DNA of 64,000 nucleotides. Source: Macromonas bipunctata. Lineage in GTDB: Bacteria; Pseudomonadota; Gammaproteobacteria; Burkholderiales; Burkholderiaceae_C. Under the pieces are notes generated by a model. That model searched no databases. It was not told the DNA's origin and saw only the letters and a program-made list of their open reading frames with translations. A program made the translations under genes and the position numbers. Location of the stretch: contig NZ_NWBQ01000016.1 in assembly GCF_002837135.1 (NCBI RefSeq), positions 16,567 to 80,566 on the forward strand, read 5' to 3'. This document shows positions 39,879-47,883 of this stretch, piece by piece; position 1 is the first letter of the stretch, and each line of letters starts with the position of its first letter.

Positions 39879-40439
39879 ATCCAGATGCGCACCAACGTGC
39901 CGCACATCTTCGCCATCGGCGACATCGTGGGCCAGCCCATGTTGGCGCACAAGGCGGTGCACGAGGCACACGTGGCGGCAGAAGTGATTGCCGGCGAACT
40001 GCAAGGCAACAAGGAACTGGCTTCGGCGGCGTTCGACGCCCGTGTGATTCCGAGCGTCGCTTACACCGATCCCGAAGTGGCGTGGGTTGGCCTGACCGAA
40101 GACCATCCCAAGGCGCAGGGCATCAAGGTCAAGAAGGGCTTGTTCCCGTGGACGGCCTCGGGTTGCGCCATTGCCAATGGCCGCGACGAAGGCTTCACCA
40201 AGCTGCTGTTCGACGACAGCCCCGAAGCACACGGCCACGGCAAGATCCTGGGCGGTGGCATGGTGGGCACCCACGCGGGCGACATGATCGGCGAGATCGC
40301 ACTGGCCATTGAAATGGGTGCCGACGCGGTGGACATTGGCAAGACGATTCACCCGCACCCCACGCTGGGCGAAAGCATCGGCATGGCAGCGGAAGTGGCG
40401 CACGGCTCCTGCACCGACTTGCCCCCGAGCAAAAAGTAA
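39879..40439 (+). pseudogene. lpdA 3' fragment (direct repeat copy 2)
   Basis: This stretch encodes the last 186 residues of dihydrolipoyl dehydrogenase without the FAD site, redox disulfide or lipoyl domain, so it cannot be an enzyme. It is collinear with 35974-36534 with no indels. About 38 bases differ, but only five residues do: N to D, QA to HP, R to C, A to S. Mostly silent change means the copy diverged while part of a working gene, probably in another lineage. It forms the right border of the restriction-modification island. Confidence 0.92.
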
Positions 40440-40454
40440 GCGTGATGCGCTGAT

Positions 40455-40515
40455 TTGGCCTTCGGGCCAATGAGCCAGCAAAAAGCCCGGAACGTGTGAA
40501 GCGTCCCGGGCTTTT
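40455..40515. terminator. UUCG hairpin and bidirectional terminator between lpdA fragment and uspA
   Basis: TTGGCC-TTCG-GGCCAA (40455-40470) is a stable tetraloop hairpin. AAAAGCCCGG pairs with CCGGGCTTTT (40481-40490 with 40506-40515), giving T runs on both strands. It serves the convergent genes on either side. Confidence 0.85.
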
Positions 40516-40539
40516 GTCCGTTGAGAACGTGTGCGGTAT

Positions 40540-40962
40540 TCAGCGCACCAACAGCACCGGCACCTTGCAATGGGCCAGCACCTGGGTGGCCACGGATCCC
40601 ATCACCAGATTGGCCAGGGCGCTGTGGCCGTGCGATCCCATGACCACCAGATCAAACTGGCCCGCCGTGGCCTCCTGGGCGATCAACTCGCCAGCGGGGC
40701 CAGCTTGGTACTTCACCTCGGGCGTGATGCCGTGTTGTGCCAAGAACGCCACCGCCGGCGCAGCGACCTTGGCGGCCTCGTCGGCGTAATACCCGTGGGC
40801 CACCTCGGCCCCCACCGCCGCGCGCGCACGCGGGGGCAGAGCCAGCACGGCGGTGAACACGGTGAACTGGTTGTGGGGCCCGAACAGCTCCGGGTGCCCG
40901 GTCAGGTAGTCGAGCATCTTTTGCGTGAACGGACTGCCATCGACGGCCAGCAGGATTTTCAT
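40540..40962 (-). CDS. Universal stress protein (UspA family)
   Basis: This 140-residue protein starts MKILLAVDGSPFTQKMLDYL and ends with the ATP-binding pattern LVVMGSHGHSALANLVMGSV, so it is an ATP-binding type UspA. It would act in the cytoplasm under stress or starvation. ATG 40962 has GGAGGAG upstream on the minus strand. It lies 51 bases downstream of terC and may be read with it. Confidence 0.93.
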   Translation of the reverse strand: MKILLAVDGSPFTQKMLDYLTGHPELFGPHNQFTVFTAVLALPPRARAAVGAEVAHGYYADEAAKVAAPAVAFLAQHGITPEVKYQAGPAGELIAQEATAGQFDLVVMGSHGHSALANLVMGSVATQVLAHCKVPVLLVR

Positions 40963-41013
40963 GGGGGGCTCCTCCAGTGGGTTGAACAACAGCAAATCGG
41001 GGCAGATCGGGCA

Positions 41014-41964
41014 TCACGAGTTGGGCGGGGTCTTGACGCTCCACACCATGGTGATGGCCAGGATGCCCAGCACCACGCCCAGCGACACCGCCACCGGAAT
41101 CTTGAAGATGTCGATCAGCATCATCTTGGTGCCGATGAACACCAGAATCACCGCCAGGCCGTAGTTGAGCAGGTGGAAGCGGCTGGCCGCAGCTTGCAGC
41201 AGGAAAAACATCGCGCGCAAGCCCAGGATGGCAAACACATTGCTGGTCAGCACAATGAACGGGTCTTGCGTGATGGCAAAGATGGCCGGGATCGAGTCCA
41301 CCGCAAAGATCACGTCGGTCAGGCCCACCAGCGCCACCACCATCAGCAGCGGGGTGGCGATCTTCTTGCCGTTCTCCACCGTCCAGAACTTCTCGCCGTC
41401 GTAGTGCTGGCTCACGGGCAGCAGCTTGCGCAGCAGTCTCAGTGCCGGGTTGTCTTCCAGGTCGGATTCTTTGCCAGCGGCCCACCACATCTTGACGCCG
41501 GTGAGCACCAGGAAAGCGCCAAACAGGTACAGGATCCAGTGGAACTGTGCCAGCAGCCAGCCGCCCACCAGGATCATGACGGTGCGCAGCACGATAGCGC
41601 CCACCACACCGATCATCAGCACGCGCTTCTGGAACGTGGGCGGCACGGCAAAGTAGGTGAAGATGAGCAGGAACACGAAGATGTTGTCCACCGCCAGGCT
41701 CTTCTCGATCAGGTAGCCGGTGAGGAACTCCAGCGACTTCTCGTTGGCCAGCGCGGTGGAGCCGGTGGTGTCGCGCACGGCCCACCACAGCAGGCCGTTG
41801 AACATCAGGCTGAGGGCGACCCAGACCAGCGACCAGTTGATCGCCTCTTTGACGCCCACCACGTGGGAGCCCTGCTTGCTGAGCACCACAAAATCGACGA
41901 ACAGCGAGGCCAGCACAATGCCAACAAACGCCAGCCACAGCCACAGGGGCGCAACGGTTTCCAT
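41014..41964 (-). CDS. TerC family membrane protein (probable manganese exporter, Alx-like)
   Basis: This 316-residue polytopic protein has about eight membrane helices. TerC signatures include SLAVDNIFVFLLIFTYFAVP, the acidic ALVGLTDVIFAVDSIPAIFA and TSNVFAILGLRAMFFLL; the conserved Asp residues in membrane helices are likely metal ligands. ATG 41964 is chosen because a probable yybP-ykoY manganese riboswitch occupies the preceding leader and AAGGA lies eight bases upstream. Riboswitch association supports a role in Mn(II) homeostasis, as known for Alx/MntP. Confidence 0.92.
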   Translation of the reverse strand: METVAPLWLWLAFVGIVLASLFVDFVVLSKQGSHVVGVKEAINWSLVWVALSLMFNGLLWWAVRDTTGSTALANEKSLEFLTGYLIEKSLAVDNIFVFLLIFTYFAVPPTFQKRVLMIGVVGAIVLRTVMILVGGWLLAQFHWILYLFGAFLVLTGVKMWWAAGKESDLEDNPALRLLRKLLPVSQHYDGEKFWTVENGKKIATPLLMVVALVGLTDVIFAVDSIPAIFAITQDPFIVLTSNVFAILGLRAMFFLLQAAASRFHLLNYGLAVILVFIGTKMMLIDIFKIPVAVSLGVVLGILAITMVWSVKTPPNS

Positions 41965-42002
41965 ACACAGATCCTTGGGTGAAAGGTGTTGTGAAACAAC
42001 CG

Positions 42003-42143
42003 CAAGGTCTCGCACCGCGCAGCCTTTCAGGTCACTGCGCAGGGCAGATCCGGCGCCCAGCCGGGGCCAGGTCACGTATTGGCGGATGCTGCCACCAGCG
42101 CACCCCGGTGCAAGGGGGGCACACTGGCCTGCTACTCCCCTTG
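42003..42143 (-). promoter_or_regulatory. yybP-ykoY (manganese) riboswitch ahead of terC
   Basis: Reading the minus strand, CAAGGGGAGTAGC (42143-42131) begins the element and GCGAGACCTTG (42013-42003) closes it; GGGGAGUAGC and GCGAGACC are the conserved ends of the yybP-ykoY class. CAAGG at 42143-42139 pairs with CCTTG at 42007-42003 to form the base of P1. The terC Shine-Dalgarno region also reads CAAGG (41977-41973), so CCTTG could instead pair with it. Confidence 0.82.
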
Positions 42144-42243
42144 GGGGGAAGCCCGATTATCTGCCTGCAGCCCCCAGCGCCACAAGCCTGGGTGCTGATG
42201 AAAATTTCGGAAAAATCTGAAGATCGGCCTCGCACCAAAACAA

Positions 42244-42278
42244 AAAAGCCGCAGGCCCGTGGAGGCGCTGCGGCTTTT
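42244..42278 (-). terminator. Terminator of the DUF2322 gene
   Basis: AAAAGCCGCAG pairs with CTGCGGCTTTT (42244-42254 with 42268-42278), 11 bp with T runs on both strands. It lies just past the DUF2322 stop and upstream of the riboswitch. Confidence 0.85.
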
Positions 42279-42310
42279 GCGGGGCCCTTGGCCCGGTACG
42301 TCTGGTGCGA

Positions 42311-42625
42311 TCAGACTGGAATCAGCTTGACGCTGTAGCCCTGGCCGGTGGCCATCACCTCCAGCAGGCGGTCGATGTTGGGGTGCTTGCCCGGGTGGGC
42401 GCGCGCGTCGGTGGTGTGTTCGGCAAACAGCGCCAGGCCTTGCTCGGCGGCGGCCACGTTGATGCTGCCGTGCTGGGCGGCCAGGGCGTGGTACACCGCC
42501 AGCGAGCCAGCCTTGCCGGGCTGGTTCTCGATGGTAGCCACCAGCTCGCCGGCGGTGTTGCGCAGCTCCAGCGCGCTGAGTTGGCCGATGGAGGGGAGTT
42601 GCTTCAGATTGTCGGCAAAAGCCAT
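42311..42625 (-). CDS. DUF2322 family protein
   Basis: This 104-residue soluble protein contains ELVATIENQPGKAGSLAVYH, followed by GLALFAEHTTDARAHPGKHP and NIDRLLEV, matching the DUF2322 pattern. The family function is unknown. ATG 42625 is preferred over an upstream TTG. It is transcribed divergently from hemN, with an FNR-like site between them. Confidence 0.85.
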   Translation of the reverse strand: MAFADNLKQLPSIGQLSALELRNTAGELVATIENQPGKAGSLAVYHALAAQHGSINVAAAEQGLALFAEHTTDARAHPGKHPNIDRLLEVMATGQGYSVKLIPV

Positions 42626-42726
42626 GTTCAAGGCGTCTTTCTGATCAGGTGGAAAGGGATTGCAGCGCGTTATTGTGCCCGCTGCCGTGGCCCCGCAGGG
42701 GCTGGTGCGGGCGGTGCCGGGTTTTT

Positions 42727-42740
42727 TTGATGCAGGTCAA
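42727..42740. promoter_or_regulatory. FNR/ANR-like box upstream of hemN
   Basis: TTGAT-GCAG-GTCAA differs at one base from the consensus TTGAT-N4-ATCAA. It lies 66 bases before the proposed hemN start, a fitting place for oxygen-controlled activation of the anaerobic coproporphyrinogen oxidase. Confidence 0.7.
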
Positions 42741-42805
42741 GTGCCGCTTGGCCGCCTTGCGGCACAGTCGGGAGCCTTGTTGTGCAGCCTTTCCGGAGAC
42801 CCGCC

Positions 42806-44185
42806 TTGAGCCATGTGATTGACGACGATTTGTTGCAGCGTTTTGACGTGCCGGGGCCGCGCTACACCTCCTACCCCACCGCCGACCGCTTTGTCGAAGC
42901 CTTTGGCGAGGCCGATTACATCCAGGCGCTGCAACAGCGCCGCGCCGGGTCGATGGCGCTGCCCTTGTCGCTGTACGTCCACATCCCGTTCTGCGACTCG
43001 CTGTGCTACTACTGCGCCTGCAACAAGGTCATCACCAAGCACCACAGCAAGGCGGCGGAATACTTGCGCTACCTCTCGCATGAGCTGGACTTGCAGGTGG
43101 CGCACCTGGGCAGCGGGCAGAGTGTGTCGCAGCTGCACCTGGGTGGCGGCACGCCCACCTTTTTGAGCGACGAGGAGCTGGCCGACCTGATGGCCATGAT
43201 CCGGCGCCACTTCCAGTTGGTGCCGGGCGGCGAGTATTCGGTCGAGGTCGATCCGCGCACCGTCACGCCGCAGCGGCTGGCGCACCTGTACCAGCTCGGG
43301 TTCAACCGCCTCAGCTTTGGCGTGCAGGACTTTGACCCCACGGTGCAAAAAGCCGTACACCGTGTGCAGCCCGCCGAGCAGGTGTTTGCGCTGGTGCAGG
43401 CCGCGCGCAACCTTGGTTTTGAATCCATCAACGTGGATCTGATCTACGGCCTGCCGCAGCAGACGCCCGAATCCTTCGCGCACACGCTGGAGCAGGTCAG
43501 CACGCTGCGGCCCGACCGCATCGCCCTGTACGCCTACGCCCACCTGCCCGCGCGCTTCAAGCCGCAGCGCCGCATTGTGACGGCGGAACTGCCTGCCGCT
43601 GCCGACAAGCTCAGCATGCTGACGCAGGCGCTCGACCGCTTTGACGACGCGGGTTACGTCTATGTGGGGATGGACCACTTTGCACTGCCCAACGACGCGC
43701 TGGCGGTGGCCAAGCGCCAGGGTCGCCTGCACCGCAACTTCCAGGGCTACAGCACGCAGCCCGATTGCGACTTGCTGGCGCTGGGCGTGTCGGCCATTGG
43801 CCGCGTGGGGGCCACTTACAGCCAGAACGCCAAGACGCTGGAGGAATACTACGACGCGCTCGATCAGGGCCGCCTGCCGATTGTGCGCGGACTGGCCATC
43901 AACCGCGACGACGTGCTGCGCCGCTCCGTCATCATGGCCATCATGTGCCAGGGCGAGGTCGATTTCGAGTCCATCGGGCTGGCGCACCTGATCGACTTCA
44001 AAAGCTACTTTGCGCGTGAGCTGGAGCAGCTGCAGCCGCTGCAGGAATGGGGCCTGGTGCGCTGCCACCCCGACAGCATCAAGGTCACGGCCAGTGGCTG
44101 GTACGTGGTGCGTGCGATTGCGATGGTGTTTGACCGCTACCTGCAGGCCGACCACGACCGGGCGCGCTTTTCCCGCATCATCTGA
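42806..44185 (+). CDS. hemN: Oxygen-independent coproporphyrinogen III oxidase
   Basis: This 459-residue radical SAM enzyme converts coproporphyrinogen III to protoporphyrinogen IX in heme synthesis. The iron-sulfur ligands lie in HIPFCDSLCYYCACNKV (CxxxCxxC plus the following Cys). The HLGGGTPTFL segment and NRLSFGVQDFDPTVQKAVHR are HemN-specific. TTG 42806 with CCGGAG nine bases upstream gives MSHVIDDDLLQRFD and the family length; GTG 42782 is possible. The FNR-like box upstream suggests induction at low oxygen. Confidence 0.96.
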   Translation: MSHVIDDDLLQRFDVPGPRYTSYPTADRFVEAFGEADYIQALQQRRAGSMALPLSLYVHIPFCDSLCYYCACNKVITKHHSKAAEYLRYLSHELDLQVAHLGSGQSVSQLHLGGGTPTFLSDEELADLMAMIRRHFQLVPGGEYSVEVDPRTVTPQRLAHLYQLGFNRLSFGVQDFDPTVQKAVHRVQPAEQVFALVQAARNLGFESINVDLIYGLPQQTPESFAHTLEQVSTLRPDRIALYAYAHLPARFKPQRRIVTAELPAAADKLSMLTQALDRFDDAGYVYVGMDHFALPNDALAVAKRQGRLHRNFQGYSTQPDCDLLALGVSAIGRVGATYSQNAKTLEEYYDALDQGRLPIVRGLAINRDDVLRRSVIMAIMCQGEVDFESIGLAHLIDFKSYFARELEQLQPLQEWGLVRCHPDSIKVTASGWYVVRAIAMVFDRYLQADHDRARFSRII

Positions 44186-44251
44186 GCGCACCGCGTCAAA
44201 ACCAGCGCGGGCAGCGCCGCCCAGGTGCCAGCACTGCTACAGTCTGGCCCC

Positions 44252-44923
44252 ATGTTAGCTTCCATGACGGTATCGGCCCTGGTGATGGGCCTGGTGGGTG
44301 GCCCGCACTGCGTGGCCATGTGTGGCGCGGCGTGCGCCGGCATTGCCCGCGCCGGTGCCCCGCACAGCACGCTGGCGCTGCTCAAGTTCCAACTCAGCCG
44401 CTTGCTGGGCTACAGCCTGTTGGGGGCCGTGGCCGGTGGCACTGTGCAAGGCCTGGCCTGGATGGGCACGCAAACGGCGGTGCTGCGCCCGTTGTGGACC
44501 ATGCTGCACGTGGCCGCGCTGCTGCTGGGCCTGGTGCTGGTGTGGCAGGCGCGCCAGCCCGCTTTTATCGAGGACTGGGGCCAGTGGCTGTGGCGCCGCG
44601 CCCGCCCGCTCATGCAAAAGCTGGGCCGCCAGGCGCCAGTGGTGCTGGGCGTGGGCTGGGCGCTGATGCCGTGTGGCCTGCTGTATTCCGCGTTGCTGGT
44701 GGCCTCGCTGTCGGCGGGGGCGCTCGATGGCGCGGTCATCATGGCGTCATTTGCGCTGGGCACGATGGTCTCATTGGCCGCTGCGCCTTGGCTGCTGTTG
44801 CGCCTGAACCAGGCGCGTTCTGGTGGCTGGGGCATACGGCTGGCGGGGCTGGCGCTGGTGGCCACCTCGGGCTGGGCGCTGTGGATGGGCGTCACCAACC
44901 CGACCGGCTTGTGGTGTGCTTGA
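44252..44923 (+). CDS. Sulfite exporter TauE/SafE-family membrane protein
   Basis: This 223-residue protein has about six membrane helices and the metal-site-like GGPHCVAMCGAACAG near the N-terminus, plus ALMPCGLLYSALLVASLSA. This subgroup, related to CcoS/ActP-linked and CcdA-like families, is often next to hemN, fnr and cbb3 oxidase genes in betaproteobacteria, suggesting copper or cytochrome maturation. That role is inferred from context. ATG 44252 is chosen over GTG 44225. Confidence 0.82.
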   Translation: MLASMTVSALVMGLVGGPHCVAMCGAACAGIARAGAPHSTLALLKFQLSRLLGYSLLGAVAGGTVQGLAWMGTQTAVLRPLWTMLHVAALLLGLVLVWQARQPAFIEDWGQWLWRRARPLMQKLGRQAPVVLGVGWALMPCGLLYSALLVASLSAGALDGAVIMASFALGTMVSLAAAPWLLLRLNQARSGGWGIRLAGLALVATSGWALWMGVTNPTGLWCA

Positions 44924-44933
44924 TTCCGTAGTA

Positions 44934-44949
44934 TGAAATCAATATTTCA
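44934..44949. other. Perfect inverted repeat TGAAAT-N4-ATTTCA
   Basis: This 16-base dyad lies 11 bases after the TauE/SafE gene stop and about 264 bases before aceA, at the edge of a 290-bp AT-rich gene-free stretch. No T tract follows. It may be an operator or a weak transcript-end hairpin. The remainder of the gap holds the two aceA operators and no open frame worth calling. Confidence 0.35.
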
Positions 44950-45076
44950 CATCAAGAAAATCTGGATGTGGTGTGGCAGCCTGCAAGACCTGAATGCTGG
45001 CCAAAAACCTGTTGCCAAGCCCTTGTTTTGTAGATATAAAAATTCAAGTTGTTGATTTTCAAAAATAAAATAAATA

Positions 45077-45090
45077 GTCTTGTATAAGAC
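45077..45090. promoter_or_regulatory. aceA operator site 1
   Basis: GTCTT-GTAT-AAGAC is a perfect 5-bp palindrome inside the 20-bp direct repeat unit 45071-45090. Its partner starts exactly 30 bp downstream. Confidence 0.7.
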
Positions 45091-45106
45091 ATAAGATGTG
45101 TAAATA

Positions 45107-45120
45107 GTCTTCTATAAGAC
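45107..45120. promoter_or_regulatory. aceA operator site 2
   Basis: GTCTT-CTAT-AAGAC is a perfect palindrome in repeat unit 45101-45120, which differs from the first unit at one base. Thirty bp, near three helical turns, separates the sites, so two dimers could bind the same face of DNA. It is about 92 bases before the aceA start. Confidence 0.7.
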
Positions 45121-45212
45121 TTAAACTAGAGTCCAACAACACCGCAGTGGCCAGCACCTGCAGCCAGCCACCCGGTACCCCCGATTTCTGTGATTGAAAC
45201 AAGGAGTTTCTG

Positions 45213-46532
45213 ATGTCCCAAAACCTGACCCGTGAACAGCAAATTGCCGCCCTGGAAAAAGACTGGGCCGAAAACCCCCGCTGGAAGGGCGTCAAGCGTG
45301 GTTACAGCGCCGCCGACGTGGTGCGTCTGCGTGGCAGCCTGCAACCCGAGTACACCCTGGCCCAACGTGGTGCCAAGGTGCTGTGGGACAAGGTCAACGG
45401 TGGTGCCAAGAAGGGCTACGTGAACGCTTTTGGCGCTATCACTGCCGGTCAAGCCATGCAACAAGCCAAGGCAGGCCTGGAAGCCGTGTACCTGTCGGGC
45501 TGGCAAGTGGCCGCCGACGGCAACACCAGCGAGACCATGTACCCCGACCAGTCGTTGTACGCCTACGACTCGGTGCCGACCATGGTGCGCCGCATCAACA
45601 ACACTTTCAAGCGCGCTGACGAAATCCAGTGGAGCCGTGGCATCAACCCCGGCGACGAAGGCTTCATCGACTACTTCCTGCCGATCGTGGCCGATGCTGA
45701 AGCCGGTTTCGGTGGTGTGCTCAACGCCTTCGAGCTGATGAAGAACATGATCGCCTCCGGTGCCGCTGGCGTTCACTTCGAAGACCAACTGGCCGCTGCC
45801 AAGAAGTGCGGCCACATGGGTGGCAAGGTGCTGGTTCCGACCCGTGAAGCCTGCGAAAAGCTGATCTCCGCCCGTTTTGCCGCCGACGTGATGGGCGTGC
45901 CCACCCTGATCCTGGCCCGCACCGACGCTGAAGCCGCCAACCTGATCACCTCCGACTACGACGAGAACGACAAGCCGTTCCTGACTGGCGAGCGCACCCA
46001 AGAAGGCTTCTTCCGCGTCCGCAACGGCCTGGAGCAATCCATCAGCCGTGGCGTGGCTTACGCTCCGTACGCCGACTTGGTGTGGTGCGAAACCGGCGTG
46101 CCGGACATCGGCTTTGCCCGCGAATTTGCCCAAGCCGTGCTGGCCGCTTGCCCCGGCAAGCTGCTGTCGTACAACTGCTCGCCTTCCTTCAACTGGAAGA
46201 AGAACCTCAACGACAGCCAAATCGCTTCCTTCCAGGAAGAACTGTCGGCACTGGGTTACAAGTACCAATTCATCACTTTGGCCGGTATCCACGTCAACTG
46301 GTACAACACCTTCAAGTTTGCCAAGGCCTACGCCGGCGGCGAAGGCATGAAGCACTACGTTGAAATGGTGCAAGAGCCCGAATTCGCGGCCCGCGAACAA
46401 GGCTACACCTTCGTGTCGCACCAACAAGAAGTCGGTACCGGCTACTTCGACGACGTGACCACCGTGATTCAGGGCGGTTCCTCTTCCGTCAAGGCCCTGA
46501 CCGGTTCCACCGAAGAAGAACAGTTCCATTGA
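45213..46532 (+). CDS. aceA: Isocitrate lyase
   Basis: This 439-residue glyoxylate-shunt enzyme cleaves isocitrate to succinate and glyoxylate. The signature KKCGHMGGKVLVPTREA contains the catalytic Cys. LPIVADAEAGFGGVLNAFEL, ARTDAEAANLITSDYD and the NCSPSFNW loop are intact. ATG 45213 has AAGGAG upstream. Tandem palindromes before it suggest specific control, presumably by carbon source. No malate synthase gene lies nearby. Confidence 0.97.
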   Translation: MSQNLTREQQIAALEKDWAENPRWKGVKRGYSAADVVRLRGSLQPEYTLAQRGAKVLWDKVNGGAKKGYVNAFGAITAGQAMQQAKAGLEAVYLSGWQVAADGNTSETMYPDQSLYAYDSVPTMVRRINNTFKRADEIQWSRGINPGDEGFIDYFLPIVADAEAGFGGVLNAFELMKNMIASGAAGVHFEDQLAAAKKCGHMGGKVLVPTREACEKLISARFAADVMGVPTLILARTDAEAANLITSDYDENDKPFLTGERTQEGFFRVRNGLEQSISRGVAYAPYADLVWCETGVPDIGFAREFAQAVLAACPGKLLSYNCSPSFNWKKNLNDSQIASFQEELSALGYKYQFITLAGIHVNWYNTFKFAKAYAGGEGMKHYVEMVQEPEFAAREQGYTFVSHQQEVGTGYFDDVTTVIQGGSSSVKALTGSTEEEQFH

Positions 46533-46580
46533 TCGCCCGGGTGCCCTGCGGGGCACCGGTGTGATGCGTTGAACATACAG

Positions 46581-46620
46581 AAGGCCGTCTCTCCTGGGGG
46601 ATGGCCTTTTGCTTTTTTTT
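46581..46620 (+). terminator. aceA terminator
   Basis: AAGGCC and GGCCTT (46581-46586 with 46603-46608) pair with additional inner TCTCC/GGGGA pairs, followed by TTGC and eight T. A GGTGCC/GGGGCACC hairpin lies between it and the aceA stop. Confidence 0.85.
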
Positions 46621-46646
46621 GGGTTTTGGTTTTTTGGAGCAGTCAC

Positions 46647-47381
46647 ATGGACACCACGGCACCGTTGTTGCAGGCGCTGGCCCCTACGGGGCGTTTGCGT
46701 GCCGTCATCAATTTGGGCAACCCAATTTTGGCCGGGCGCGATGCGTCCAGCGGTGCGCCGGTGGGGGTATCGGTCGATTTGGCCACCGCGCTGGCGCAGC
46801 GTTTGGGCGTGCCTGCCGAGTTGTTGGTGGTCGAGAAAGCCGCCGATTCGGTGGCGGCCGTCACCGAAGGCCGCGCCGACATCGGCTTTTTTGCGGTCGA
46901 TCCGGCGCGTGGGCAGGACATCGCCTTTACCGCACCCTACCTGCTGATCGAGGGCGCGTACATGGTGCGCCATGCCTCGCCGCTGCAGCACAACGACGAG
47001 GTGGATGCGCTCAACCACCGCGTTGTGGTCGGCCAGGGCAGCGCCTACGATTTGTTCCTGAGCCGCGCCTTGCAGCACGCCACCATCGTGCGGGCGCCGT
47101 CGTCCCCTGCCGTGGTGGAGGTGTTCTTGGCGCAAGGCTGCGAGGTGGCGGCCGGCGTCAAGCAGCAGCTGGAGGCCGACGCGCAACGCCTGCCGGGCCT
47201 GCGCGTGCTGCCCGGGCGCTTCATGGTGATCCAGCAGGCGATGGGCACCGCCAAGGCCGCGGGCACGCAAGCTGCGGCCTACGTGGCGGCGTTCGTCGAG
47301 GAGGCCAAGGCCTCGGGCTGGGTGGCGCAAGCCCTGCAGCGGCACGGCATCAGCGGGGCGTCGGTGGCGGGCGCGGCCTGA
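46647..47381 (+). CDS. Amino-acid-type solute-binding protein without signal peptide
   Basis: This 244-residue protein has the SBP_bac_3 fold pattern: LRAVINLGNPILAG at the N-terminus, GVSVDLATALAQRLGVPAEL, VTEGRADIGFFAVDPARG, and a hinge region FTAPYLLIEGAYMV. These proteins normally bind polar amino acids in the periplasm. ATG 46647 with TTTGGAG seven bases upstream gives a protein without an export signal; an upstream extension (from 46569) contains a hydrophobic stretch but runs through the aceA terminator. No transporter genes adjoin. It may be a cytoplasmic sensor-like protein. Confidence 0.75.
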   Translation: MDTTAPLLQALAPTGRLRAVINLGNPILAGRDASSGAPVGVSVDLATALAQRLGVPAELLVVEKAADSVAAVTEGRADIGFFAVDPARGQDIAFTAPYLLIEGAYMVRHASPLQHNDEVDALNHRVVVGQGSAYDLFLSRALQHATIVRAPSSPAVVEVFLAQGCEVAAGVKQQLEADAQRLPGLRVLPGRFMVIQQAMGTAKAAGTQAAAYVAAFVEEAKASGWVAQALQRHGISGASVAGAA

Positions 47382-47487
47382 AAATTCCGGTCAGCCCGGC
47401 TGCGGGCAGAGCGGCGCTGGGTGGGGTTTTGGTTCAGAATGGTGGCCATTGCGTTCTGTGGCCGTTTCAGCGGCCTTGTTTGTTCCC

Positions 47488-47883
47488 ATGAGCCTGCTTC
47501 ACAAATTGACCGCCGCCGAGGTGGCACACTTGGCCCACCGCGCCGGGCACCACGCCTGTTGCGCGCAGTGCCAGCCTTACGCCAGCCCGGGCTGGGAATC
47601 CTTCCCCAGCACCGTCAGCGACGCCGCTCTGCGTCCCGTCGGCGCACTGTGGCTGGCGGGCGAAGACGAGCCCACTCTGGAAGAGCCTACCCGCGCGCCC
47701 GGGGTGGATGTGTGGTCGGCACTGGCGCCGGTGGACTTGGCGCTGCACCCGTACAACCGCTGCCAGGTGTGGGCCTGCCGCCAGTGCGGCAAGCCGTTCT
47801 TGCGCTACACCGAATACGGCGGCTACTACGAGGATCAGCGCATCCGCGAACTGCAACCCGAGCGCTTGGTGGGGGCGGCATGA
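47488..47883 (+). CDS. Hypothetical protein with paired Cys motifs
   Basis: This 131-residue protein starts MSLLHKLTAAEVAHLAHRAG. CCAQC at about residue 31 and CRQCGKPFLRYTEYGGYYED near the C-terminus look like zinc-ribbon-type knuckles. I do not recognise a named family. Its stop overlaps the following thioesterase ATG, so the two are probably translated together; no promoter is obvious. Confidence 0.75.
   Translation: MSLLHKLTAAEVAHLAHRAGHHACCAQCQPYASPGWESFPSTVSDAALRPVGALWLAGEDEPTLEEPTRAPGVDVWSALAPVDLALHPYNRCQVWACRQCGKPFLRYTEYGGYYEDQRIRELQPERLVGAA

Noticed and set aside
36535-40440. Insertion sequence or integrase carrying the methyltransferase island
   Set aside because: No transposase, recombinase or short terminal inverted repeats were seen; the only borders are the lpdA repeats.
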